From assembly GCA_913778085.1 (NCBI GenBank), contig CAJYXJ010000065.1:62001-126000 (forward strand): a stretch of DNA of 64,000 nt, read 5' to 3'. Position numbers and translations under genes: made by a program. Below the pieces are notes generated by a model. The model did no database searches and was not told the DNA's origin. It saw only the letters and a program-made list of their open reading frames with translations. Of the stretch, positions 36,170 to 44,358 are shown piece by piece (position 1 is the stretch's first letter; each line of letters opens with the position of its first letter). Source of the DNA: an uncultured Chryseobacterium sp. (GTDB lineage Bacteria; Bacteroidota; Bacteroidia; Flavobacteriales; Weeksellaceae).

Positions 36170-36721
36170 ATGATACGCATATTCGACTTTCTTTTTTCAT
36201 TCTTCGGACTTTTATTCCTTTGGCCAATCCTGGTGATATTGTACATTATCGGTCTGTTCGATACAGGTTCCCCAATTTTTGTGCAGGAAAGGGTAGGGCG
36301 GTATAAAAAGCCGTTTAAGCTGATAAAATTTCGTACGATGCCGGTTAATACAAAATCAGTAGCCACCCATCTCACTCAGAATGTACAGATAACTAAATTC
36401 GGTTCTTTCTTACGTAAATCAAAATTGGACGAACTTCCGCAATTAATTAATGTTTTAACAGGGGATATGAGTCTGGTAGGTCCAAGGCCTAATTTATTCA
36501 ATCAGACAGAATTAATCGAAGAACGGGACAAAAGAGGCGTTTACAATGCGGTTCCCGGAATTACAGGTTTGGCACAAATTAATGAGATTGATATGTCAAC
36601 GCCTGTAAAACTAGCTGAAAAAGATGCGGAAATGCTTCAAAGCCTAACCCTTTCCGATTACTTTAGATATATTTTTTCGACTGTCGGTGGAAAAGGGCAA
36701 GGAGACAGGATTCAAAAATAA
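36170..36721 (+). CDS. Small initiating sugar-1-phosphate transferase (monotopic PGT, PglC-like)
   Basis: This 183-residue protein has one N-terminal re-entrant hydrophobic segment (FLFSFFGLLFLWPILVILYI) and the bacterial sugar transferase core. Core motifs are FVQERVGRYKKPFKLIKFRT, KSKLDELPQLINVL, GDMSLVGPRP and PGITGLAQ. It links the first sugar phosphate to undecaprenyl phosphate, starting the repeat unit. It lies 28 bases after the WbpV-like gene, suggesting that the first sugar is D-QuiNAc- or D-FucNAc-like, or the 4-amino sugar from 36771. Confidence 0.92.
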   Translation: MIRIFDFLFSFFGLLFLWPILVILYIIGLFDTGSPIFVQERVGRYKKPFKLIKFRTMPVNTKSVATHLTQNVQITKFGSFLRKSKLDELPQLINVLTGDMSLVGPRPNLFNQTELIEERDKRGVYNAVPGITGLAQINEIDMSTPVKLAEKDAEMLQSLTLSDYFRYIFSTVGGKGQGDRIQK

Positions 36722-36770
36722 TTTTTCAGATTGTTCTATATCATTTAAATTTACTTTCAGTTAGAATAAA

Positions 36771-37904
36771 ATGAAAGACAAAATATGGCTCTCACCACCG
36801 CATCTTTCGGGCAAAGAAAAAGAATTTATTGAGGATGCCTTTGAAAAGAATTGGGTAACATCAATGGGTGAAAATATAAATGAATTTGAAAAAGGCCTTC
36901 AGGAATTCCTCAAAAACGATGTTGATGTATGCGTTCTAAATTCTGCAACATCGGCGATTCATCTGTCATTGATCATGTTAGGCGTCTCATTTAATGATGA
37001 GGTGATTACTTCTGCATTTTCATTTATTGCTTCCGCGAATCCAATCACCTACTGCGGAGCCACCCCAATTTTCATAGACTCTGAAAGAGATACCTGGAAT
37101 ATGTGTCCTGCTGCTTTAAGAGAAGCGATTGAAGACCGGATTTCTAATGGCAAGAAACCCAAAGCCATCCTCGTGGTTCATCTGTACGGAATGCCTGCAA
37201 AGATGGATGAGATCTTAAAAATTGCAGAAGAATATGATATTCCTGTTATTGAGGATGCTGCCGAAGCTTTAGGCTCAAAGTATAAAGGAAAAGCCTGCGG
37301 AACCTTTGGTCGTTTCGGTATTCTGTCTTTCAACGGAAACAAAATTATTACGACTTCAGGAGGAGGAGCTTTGGTCTGCCATAATCAGGAAGATAAAGAT
37401 AAAGCGGTTTTCCTTTCCACCCAGGCAAGGGATAATGCGCCTCATTATCAGCATTCTCATATTGGGTATAACTATCGCATGAGCAATATTGTAGCTGGGA
37501 TCGGTCGTGGACAAATGGAAGTTCTAAATGATAGGGTGGAAGCGCGCAGAAAAATGCATGATTTTTATGTTGAGCTTTTTAAAGATATTGAAGGAGTAGA
37601 GGTTTTTTCCGAACCATCAGGAGATTATTTTTCCAATCACTGGCTGTCTGCCATCATAGTCAATCCTGAAATAACTCGTAAAACGCGGGAAGATTTAAGG
37701 TTGGCCTTTTTAGAAGATAACATTGAATCAAGGCCTTTGTGGAAACCGATGCATTTGCAGCCGGTATTTGCTGAAGCACCTTATTATGGAACAAATGTAT
37801 CGGAAAAGTTATTTGATAACGGCTTGTGTCTGCCTTCAGGTTCCAATCTTTCTGATGAAGACCGGCTAAGAATTGCGATGGTGATAAAGAAAACTTTTTT
37901 ATAA
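36771..37904 (+). CDS. DegT/DnrJ/EryC1/StrS-family sugar aminotransferase (PglE-like)
   Basis: This 377-residue PLP enzyme has WLSPPHLSGKEKEFIEDAF and NWVTSMGENINEFE at the N-terminus and LNSATSAIHLSL. It also has VIEDAAEALGSKYKGK and the Schiff-base lysine in SFNGNKIITTSGGG. It transfers an amino group from glutamate to the C4 ketone of UDP-4-keto-6-deoxy-GlcNAc. PglC- and PglE-like genes side by side recall bacillosamine loci, but no PglD-type acetyltransferase with its N-terminal Rossmann half is present. It closes the main run of set 1. Confidence 0.9.
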   Translation: MKDKIWLSPPHLSGKEKEFIEDAFEKNWVTSMGENINEFEKGLQEFLKNDVDVCVLNSATSAIHLSLIMLGVSFNDEVITSAFSFIASANPITYCGATPIFIDSERDTWNMCPAALREAIEDRISNGKKPKAILVVHLYGMPAKMDEILKIAEEYDIPVIEDAAEALGSKYKGKACGTFGRFGILSFNGNKIITTSGGGALVCHNQEDKDKAVFLSTQARDNAPHYQHSHIGYNYRMSNIVAGIGRGQMEVLNDRVEARRKMHDFYVELFKDIEGVEVFSEPSGDYFSNHWLSAIIVNPEITRKTREDLRLAFLEDNIESRPLWKPMHLQPVFAEAPYYGTNVSEKLFDNGLCLPSGSNLSDEDRLRIAMVIKKTFL

Positions 37905-38230
37905 ATTAACCATATTTAACGGGTATCTAACTTGTTTTCAGTGGCTTAATTATTAAATAAACTAGAAAGTCGGATAGTGATCAGGAATTTTGAATAGATT
38001 TACCGTTACCGTAATGGAAAAATAATCATTTGATAATTAAAATCTGTACTGTATTATTGAAGAAAAGCTTCCAGCATCCAGCATCCTTCTTCCAGCTTTT
38101 CACCTGGTTTTATTTTGTACTAATGCCTAAATTAACCCACGTTAATAAAATTTAAATATCATTACTGCAGCTCGCTTTTCATGAAGTAAGCTGTTTTTTA
38201 TGTTTAAGATTTGAGATAATTATTCGATCT
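37905..38230. other. 326-base intergenic region
   Basis: No gene or clear terminator hairpin is seen. At about 38069-38100 is CTTCCAGCATCCAGCATCC followed by TTCTTCCAGC, internally repetitive and related to the phrase at about 4271-4301. These look like scattered non-coding repeats. The rest is AT-rich. It isolates the following transferase gene from the set 1 operon. Confidence 0.6.
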
Positions 38231-38851
38231 GTGAGTCCACAATCCACATCTTTCGCTATCTTTACCGGGCAAATTTTTGAAGTGAAAAAATATCCCTGGT
38301 GGAAGGCAATGATGGATTACGGTATCGTCTTACCCGCAACCATGCTACTGCTCCCTGTTCTTCTTGTTCTTTTTCTGGTCGCATCTTTAGATACGGGTTT
38401 TCCCGGCATTTTCAGGCAGGAAAGGATTGGGAGATACGGCAGGATTTTCATCATCTATAAATTCAGGACCTACCATTCGGTAACGCATACAAAATCAGCG
38501 GTAGGAAAGTGGATGAGAAAATATAAGTTCGACGAATTGCCTCAATTAATCAATATTCTTAAAGGAGACATGTCTTTGGTGGGCCCCCGGCCGGATATCC
38601 CGGGATATTATGATTGTCTGGAAGGGAATGACAGGATGATTCTCGAGTTAAAACCCGGACTGACCAGCGAGGCCGGAATTAAATACAGGGATGAGGAAAA
38701 GATATTAAGCCAGCAAACTCATGCCTTAAAATATAATGATGAAGTTCTCTTTCCCGAAAAAATAAGAATGAATACTTACTATTACCACAATCTTTCATTT
38801 AAGAATGATCTCAGGATATTGCTCAGTACTTTATCCGTTTTGCGCCGATAG
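38231..38851 (+). CDS. Second small initiating sugar transferase (monotopic PGT)
   Basis: This protein has up to 206 residues. Membrane segment: LPATMLLLPVLLVLFLVASL. The core has IFRQERIGRYGRIFIIYKFRT, KYKFDELPQLINILKGDMS and LVGPRPDIPG, then PGLTSEAGIKYRDEE. Start is uncertain: GTG at 38231 gives 206 residues. GTG at 38282 (189 residues, starting before KKYPWW) fits better with the TATCTTTA box at about 38255, since the first 17 residues are not conserved-looking. It stands alone between two intergenic regions of over 300 bases. It may start a different glycan from the transferase at 36170. Confidence 0.87.
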   Translation: MSPQSTSFAIFTGQIFEVKKYPWWKAMMDYGIVLPATMLLLPVLLVLFLVASLDTGFPGIFRQERIGRYGRIFIIYKFRTYHSVTHTKSAVGKWMRKYKFDELPQLINILKGDMSLVGPRPDIPGYYDCLEGNDRMILELKPGLTSEAGIKYRDEEKILSQQTHALKYNDEVLFPEKIRMNTYYYHNLSFKNDLRILLSTLSVLRR

Positions 38852-39158
38852 GGACTTGGAAAACAATGAAACGAATGACGGTTGAATTTACCGGAATAGA
38901 ATTTAGCATTTATTTTCAGAAGAATAAGGATGGTATTTATCTGTAAAGTCTGATCGTGATAATTATTTAAAGATATTTTCGTTAATTTAACGAAATCTTC
39001 CAGGACATCTTTACTGGATATTCTCTTTTAGAATAAATAAAGTTCTTGAAGATGCCGTTATAATGATTAAATAAGTATTCTAGTTTGTAAATTATAAATA
39101 TATTTGCAGGGCTTAAAATAAAAAAGTAAAAGAATTTCAAATTTCAATATCATCCAAT
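38852..39158. other. 307-base intergenic region between the two polysaccharide sets
   Basis: No gene is seen. It ends with a -7-like box TATATTTG (39099-39106) that probably starts transcription of set 2. No convincing terminator hairpin was found after the transferase gene. Confidence 0.55.
39099..39106 (+). promoter_or_regulatory. Probable -7 box for polysaccharide set 2
   Basis: TATATTTG is a full TAnnTTTG match, 52 bases before the kinase ATG. A TTTG at 39084-39087 is only 11 bases upstream, too near for the usual spacing. Confidence 0.45.
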
Positions 39159-41504
39159 ATGGATAACAAGACCAGTAAAGAAGTTAATATTAAAGAATTG
39201 ATAAGTCCATACCTGAATAATTGGAAATATTTTGCAGGAATGATTTTTCTTATGGGAGTGGTTGCAATTTTTTATATTAAATCAAAAGTTCCTGTCTATA
39301 AGGCTCAAACTTCGGTTTTTATTAAAGATGCCAAAAAGATGTCTGCAGCAGGAGATATGAGTATGCTTCAGAGCTTAGGAGGGCTTACAGGAATGGGAAC
39401 TAACAGTATTGAAAACGAAGTAGGTGTGTTTGAATCCAGATCGATTGTAGCGGATGTATTGAAAGAACACAATTTTCAAATCACACTCTATTCAAAACAA
39501 GCATTAAATAATGTAGAGCTTTACGGGGAAACAAGTCCTTATATATTTCATGTTATTCAGGAAAAAAAGGATGAGGAACTTCCTAAAAAGCCAATCTATA
39601 TCAAGACAAAAGGCAATCAAATAATTTTATCATCTAAAGAATGGAAAAAAGATATCATTACATCTTTTAATAAAACCATAAGTTTACCGTATGCTATCAT
39701 CATAATAAGCAAAAATCCTTCCTTTGTTCCGCCAAAGAAAGTAGAGATGTCTGATCTTTTTTTTACTTACAGTGATTTTGAAAGTACCGTAGATAATTAT
39801 CAGGAAAGCTTAATGGTAGATTTATTAGATAAGGATGGTACCATTATAACGCTTGCAGCTAATTTTGAAAATAAAAGTAAAGCAAAGGATTTTTTGAATG
39901 CCCTTGTAAGACAATATAATATTTATTCGATTAATGATAAAAATATAGAATCAAAAAAAACCAAAGATTTTATTGACAGGAGAATAAGCATCATTTCAAA
40001 AGAGCTGGGAGATGTAGAAACACAGAAAGAAGGATTTAAGTCTAGCAAGAATATCGTTGATCTTCCTTCGGAGGCAAGAATTAATCTTCAAATGAAGGAG
40101 CAAAGTAAGGCTGGTCTGCTAGAGCTTGGAACTCAGATAGAGCTTAACCGAATTTTACAGAATACCCTCAACAAAAAAGGAACTGGGGATGTTTTACCTC
40201 TGAATATCGGTTTGGATAACGATGCGGCTGCAAAAGCGATTCAGGAGTACAATGCGATGGTATTACAGCGGAATAAACTTCTGAACGAAGCAACGCCGGA
40301 TAACCCGGTCGTAAAAGATATTAATAAGCAGATTGGTGAAATGAAATCTGCATTGGTTCAGTCATTACAAAAGAATGTTACTTCTTTGGAGCTGGCCAAA
40401 AGAAAAGTGGAAAGCCAGCTTGGTGGATCCGAGAGCATGATCAGTGAAATTCCAACAATGGAAAAGCTCTTCAGAGGTATTGAAAGGCAGCAGCAGATTA
40501 AAGAAAGTCTTTACCTATTACTTTTGCAGAAAAGAGAAGAAGCTGCAATAAGCATGGAAATTACGGCTGAAAAAGCGAGGGTAATTGATAAGGCATTTGT
40601 TTACAGACAGCCTGTAGCTCCGAAAAAATTCTTTATTCTGGGCATTTTCATTTTAGCGGGAGTATTAATTCCATTTGCAATCATCTATTTAAGACAGCTT
40701 CTGCAGAGCACAATAGTTACAAGATCAGATATTGTAAAGCTTACAAAATTGCCTGTGATTGGTGAAATTCCTAGGCTTAAAAACAAAGATAATCCTTTGG
40801 TATCCTTCAATGATGTATCGCCAATGGCTGAAGCATTCAGGATATTTGTGACGAATCTGAAATTTTTGTTGCCGGCAAAAGAGACATCCCATGTCATCAT
40901 GGTTACTTCATCTGTAAAGGGGGAAGGAAAAACTTTTATCTCTACGAACTTGTCTATCATATTGGCTTCCCCGCGAAGTAAAGTTTTAGTAATAGGTGCT
41001 GATGTCAGAAACCCTCAGTTACAACGCTATAATCCATCTATGAAATCTTCTAAAGGCTTAGCGGAGTTTATGAGCGGTGAGGAATTGGCATTACATGAAA
41101 TTATTCATCCAAGTGGGTACAATGAGAATTGTGATTTTATTTATTCGGGTGCCATACCTCCAAATCCGACAGATTTATTGCAAAATGGTAAGCTTGATGA
41201 GCTTTTAGCAATGATTAAAGATCTCAATCGATACAAATATATCGTATTGGATACCGCTCCTTTATTGCTGGTTACGGATTCTTTCCTTATAGCCGATAAA
41301 AGCGATGCCATTGTATACATTACAAGATCGGAAATAACGGAAAGAGGTTATTTCGATTTCCTTAATAGATCTGTTGATGACAAGAAGCTCAGAAATGTCG
41401 GGATTGTGATTAATGGTATAAAAGATTCGAATTTTGGATATGGAAATAAATACGGCTACGGCTACAGTAGAGAAGAAAAAAAATGGTGGCAGAAATATTT
41501 TTAA
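39159..41504 (+). CDS. Wzc-like polysaccharide copolymerase and tyrosine autokinase, copy 2
   Basis: A 781-residue paralogue of the protein at 17074 with the same layout. Helix at about 25-45, Wzz region with long coiled coils, helix at about 487-510, then the BY-kinase: Walker A VKGEGKTF (Lys591), Walker A' VIGADVRNPQL and YIVLDTAPLLL. Its tail has Tyr761, 765, 767, 769 and 780, fewer than copy 1. No Wza gene accompanies it, so it would have to use the Wza at 16237 or one elsewhere. It opens set 2 and probably serves the second polysaccharide. Confidence 0.95.
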   Translation: MDNKTSKEVNIKELISPYLNNWKYFAGMIFLMGVVAIFYIKSKVPVYKAQTSVFIKDAKKMSAAGDMSMLQSLGGLTGMGTNSIENEVGVFESRSIVADVLKEHNFQITLYSKQALNNVELYGETSPYIFHVIQEKKDEELPKKPIYIKTKGNQIILSSKEWKKDIITSFNKTISLPYAIIIISKNPSFVPPKKVEMSDLFFTYSDFESTVDNYQESLMVDLLDKDGTIITLAANFENKSKAKDFLNALVRQYNIYSINDKNIESKKTKDFIDRRISIISKELGDVETQKEGFKSSKNIVDLPSEARINLQMKEQSKAGLLELGTQIELNRILQNTLNKKGTGDVLPLNIGLDNDAAAKAIQEYNAMVLQRNKLLNEATPDNPVVKDINKQIGEMKSALVQSLQKNVTSLELAKRKVESQLGGSESMISEIPTMEKLFRGIERQQQIKESLYLLLLQKREEAAISMEITAEKARVIDKAFVYRQPVAPKKFFILGIFILAGVLIPFAIIYLRQLLQSTIVTRSDIVKLTKLPVIGEIPRLKNKDNPLVSFNDVSPMAEAFRIFVTNLKFLLPAKETSHVIMVTSSVKGEGKTFISTNLSIILASPRSKVLVIGADVRNPQLQRYNPSMKSSKGLAEFMSGEELALHEIIHPSGYNENCDFIYSGAIPPNPTDLLQNGKLDELLAMIKDLNRYKYIVLDTAPLLLVTDSFLIADKSDAIVYITRSEITERGYFDFLNRSVDDKKLRNVGIVINGIKDSNFGYGNKYGYGYSREEKKWWQKYF

Positions 41505-41567
41505 TTGATATTGATGCTGGTACAAGGGCAGGATCGCCGCAGAGATTAAGTTTTAACAAATGATGAT

Positions 41568-43055
41568 ATGAATTTTTCTTCAAAAAAACTTACCGTAAAT
41601 GCTATTTCGGCAGTCGTTCAGGTTGTCTTTACCGCATTGTTGTATTTTTTTCTGTACAAATATCTGATAAAGAATATAGGAGTAGAGCAATTGGGCATTT
41701 GGTCGCTTATTTTATCATTTTCCTCTATAGCCAATCTGGCTAATCTTGGATTGACTTCCGGGTTGGTTAAATTTGTAGCTGAATATCTCACTGCACAGGA
41801 CAAAACAAAGCTTGGCAAACTTATTTTCACTTCTGTCCTGTCCATGACAATTTTATTTATCGTCTTGAGCCTGATTATTCTCCTGGGGGCTGAATTTTTT
41901 CTGAAGTTTATTATTGACAAGAAATTTTTACAAACAGCACTTGAAATTTTGCCTTACTCCCTGGCCTCACTCTGTATAAATGCTGTTGGAGGTGTTTTTA
42001 CTTCTGTTTTAGAGGGGCATCAGAAAAATTACATCAGAAATTTCATCTATATATTTTCCGGGATCGTGATGTTTGGAGGTGTAGTTTTATGGACACCGAA
42101 ATTACATCTGGAGGGCGTAGCATTGGCCCAGCTTATGCAATCTGTGTTCATACTTTTGACAGCCCTCATTTTTGTTTTAAGAATAAATCCTGATAATAAA
42201 ATCCGTCATTGGAAATGGAGTTCAGAGTCATTTAAAGAACTGTTTAATTATGGATATAAATTTCAGGTGGTTTCCATAAGCCAGCTTTTATATGAACCTG
42301 CAACTAAGCTACTGTTGAGTAAATATGGCGGGCTCGTACTTCTGGGGCATTACGAGATGGCTACCAAAGCGGTGAACCAGTTTAGAGCATTACTCACTAA
42401 TGCAAATCAGGTGGTCGTACCCGTGGTAGCTGAAAAAGCAAAGGTTCAGGGCACCTCTTTTCTCCAGAATTTTTACATAAAAATGAACAAGGTATTACTT
42501 TTATTCAATTTGCCCTTCTCTACAATACTTCTGGTGGCAACGCCTTATATTTCTTTACTATGGATTGGTCAGTTAAACTATGACTTCATCTTTTCAATGT
42601 TTCTGTTAATAGTTTCAAATTTTATCAATATTATGTGCGGACCCGCATACTTTAGTTCTTTGGGAGAGGGACGGCTCAATATATTGGTAATTGTCCATGT
42701 AGCTATGGCGATAATTAATATTGTCTTGGGTCTATTATTAGGAGTTCTTATAGGAGGGTATGGGATCATAGCAGCATGGGCAATTGCTCTTGCAATCGGA
42801 TCCATCTGTGTAGTTGCAAATTATAATAAATCCTTACATGTAGGCTTTTTTGATCTCTTTAGAACGGATGAAAGAAATTTACTATGGGTGAGTTTAATTA
42901 TCATATTGATCAATTTGGGTGCTTACTACTTTATATCAGCCGATAAAATAACAATTAAGATTGCCGTAAGTATATTTTCGTTATTTTTATATTTAATTAC
43001 TGTTTTAAAAAATGAGAATGTAAAGCAAGTAATTGAACAAATTAAGAAAAAGTAA
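41568..43055 (+). CDS. Wzx-type oligosaccharide flippase
   Basis: This 495-residue polytopic protein has about 14 helices, the usual size for the MOP flippase superfamily. Characteristic text: YLIKNIGVEQLGIWSLILSF and ANLGLTSGLVKFVAEYL at the N-terminus, and GHYEMATKAVNQFRAL in the middle. It moves the lipid-linked repeat unit of set 2 across the inner membrane. It overlaps the usable TTG start of the next frame, but the next gene probably begins at an ATG four bases after its stop. Confidence 0.92.
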   Translation: MNFSSKKLTVNAISAVVQVVFTALLYFFLYKYLIKNIGVEQLGIWSLILSFSSIANLANLGLTSGLVKFVAEYLTAQDKTKLGKLIFTSVLSMTILFIVLSLIILLGAEFFLKFIIDKKFLQTALEILPYSLASLCINAVGGVFTSVLEGHQKNYIRNFIYIFSGIVMFGGVVLWTPKLHLEGVALAQLMQSVFILLTALIFVLRINPDNKIRHWKWSSESFKELFNYGYKFQVVSISQLLYEPATKLLLSKYGGLVLLGHYEMATKAVNQFRALLTNANQVVVPVVAEKAKVQGTSFLQNFYIKMNKVLLLFNLPFSTILLVATPYISLLWIGQLNYDFIFSMFLLIVSNFINIMCGPAYFSSLGEGRLNILVIVHVAMAIINIVLGLLLGVLIGGYGIIAAWAIALAIGSICVVANYNKSLHVGFFDLFRTDERNLLWVSLIIILINLGAYYFISADKITIKIAVSIFSLFLYLITVLKNENVKQVIEQIKKK

Positions 43056-43059
43056 AAGT

Positions 43060-43731
43060 ATGTTTGATAAATCTTATTTGCAGAATCCTTTTTCTGAATA
43101 CTTAAAATGGATTGTTACAAAAATAAAATACCAATCCAGGTTTAAATACTTTAAGCTAGGGTATTTATCTAAATTGATAAATGTGGTTTTTGGAAGATAC
43201 AACTGGGTAGGAAATCATGTACTGATTATTAATTCTTCATTTGGAGACTTTTCTTATATTTCTGATAATTCCGTTATTTGCGAAACAAAAATGGGTAAAT
43301 TCTGTTCAATAGGCCCAAATGTAAGGATCGCACCGGGTAAACATCCAACGCATACTTTTGTAAGCACCCATCCTGCAATTTATTCTAACCCTGCTTATTG
43401 TCTGAAAAATTTTCAGAATAAAGACCATCATAATCCCACCAGAAAAGTCACTGTTGGCAATGATGTTTGGATATGTGCGAATGCTGTAATTGCTGATGGC
43501 GTAAAGATCGGGGATGGAGCAATAATCGCCTCAAACTCTGTTGTAAATTCTGATGTGGAACCTTATACAATTGTTGGGGGTGTACCTGCTAAACTTATTC
43601 GAAAAAGATTTAATGACGAGCAGATTGAAGTTCTTAAAGATACCGAGTGGTGGAATAAAGAATATGACTGGATCGAAAAGAATTCTCATCTTTTCTTAAA
43701 TATAGATGATTTTCATAAATATCATACATAG
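43060..43731 (+). CDS. CatB-like acetyltransferase with left-handed beta-helix
   Basis: This 223-residue protein, counted from ATG 43060, has hexapeptide repeats, for example FSYISDNSVICETKMGKFCS, IGPNVRIAPGKHPTH and VTVGNDVWICANAVIADGV. The His in KHPTHTFVSTHP is at the place of the acetyl-CoA catalytic His of the CatB/Xat group. It probably O- or N-acetylates a sugar of the set 2 polysaccharide. A TTG at 43033 would extend the frame into the flippase gene and is less likely. Confidence 0.88.
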   Translation: MFDKSYLQNPFSEYLKWIVTKIKYQSRFKYFKLGYLSKLINVVFGRYNWVGNHVLIINSSFGDFSYISDNSVICETKMGKFCSIGPNVRIAPGKHPTHTFVSTHPAIYSNPAYCLKNFQNKDHHNPTRKVTVGNDVWICANAVIADGVKIGDGAIIASNSVVNSDVEPYTIVGGVPAKLIRKRFNDEQIEVLKDTEWWNKEYDWIEKNSHLFLNIDDFHKYHT

Positions 43732-43734
43732 AAG

Positions 43735-44358
43735 ATGGTATCACTGTATATAATTAAGCAAAGAATACTTTTTAAATGGTTCAGATTTAAAACAATTTTC
43801 TGGTATAAGCGATTTTTTAATCGTATCGGGAATCACTGTATAATTGTAAAGCCAACATTAATCACACCGGAATCAATAACCATGGGTGATCATGTTTCTA
43901 TAGGCTGGAGGGCAAGAATTGAGGGCGTAAAACAGTATCAGTCAAAATTTTTTAGTCCGAAAATTATTTTTAATGATGGAGTTACTGTTCAACAAAACAT
44001 GCATTTGACTTGTGCTGAGTATATAGAAATTGGAAAAAATACCGCTATTGCGGCTCATGTTTCTATAACAGATATTCATCATCCCTATGAAGATATTAAT
44101 ATCCCCATTGAGCAGCAGGAAATAACAACAAAACCTGTACTTATAGGAGAGGACTGTAAAATTTACAACAATGCTGTTATTATGCAGGGAACAAAAATTG
44201 GGAAACATTGTACAGTAGGAGCTAACAGTGTTGTCTCCGGAGAATTCGGAGATTTTTGTGTGATTGTGGGTACACCTGCAAGAATTATAAAACGATATTC
44301 ATTTGAGAAACAAGCCTGGCTTAAAACAGATGATAAAGGCAATTTTATTGAGATATGA
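43735..44358 (+). CDS. Acyltransferase with left-handed beta-helix (WbbJ/maltose acetyltransferase-like)
   Basis: This 207-residue protein has hexapeptide repeats through the whole length (ITMGDHVSIGWRARIEG, IEIGKNTAIAAHVSITD, VLIGEDCKIYNNAVIMQGTK). DIHHPYED supplies the likely catalytic His, and IVGTPARIIKRY is the usual end. It follows another acetyltransferase by three bases and overlaps the epimerase by four (ATGA). A second acetylation of the same glycan is the simplest reading. Confidence 0.88.
   Translation: MVSLYIIKQRILFKWFRFKTIFWYKRFFNRIGNHCIIVKPTLITPESITMGDHVSIGWRARIEGVKQYQSKFFSPKIIFNDGVTVQQNMHLTCAEYIEIGKNTAIAAHVSITDIHHPYEDINIPIEQQEITTKPVLIGEDCKIYNNAVIMQGTKIGKHCTVGANSVVSGEFGDFCVIVGTPARIIKRYSFEKQAWLKTDDKGNFIEI

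Noticed and set aside
37905-38230. Possible tRNA or attachment site at the border of the polysaccharide sets
   Set aside because: No cloverleaf-forming arms, no T-loop text and no integrase anywhere in the window.
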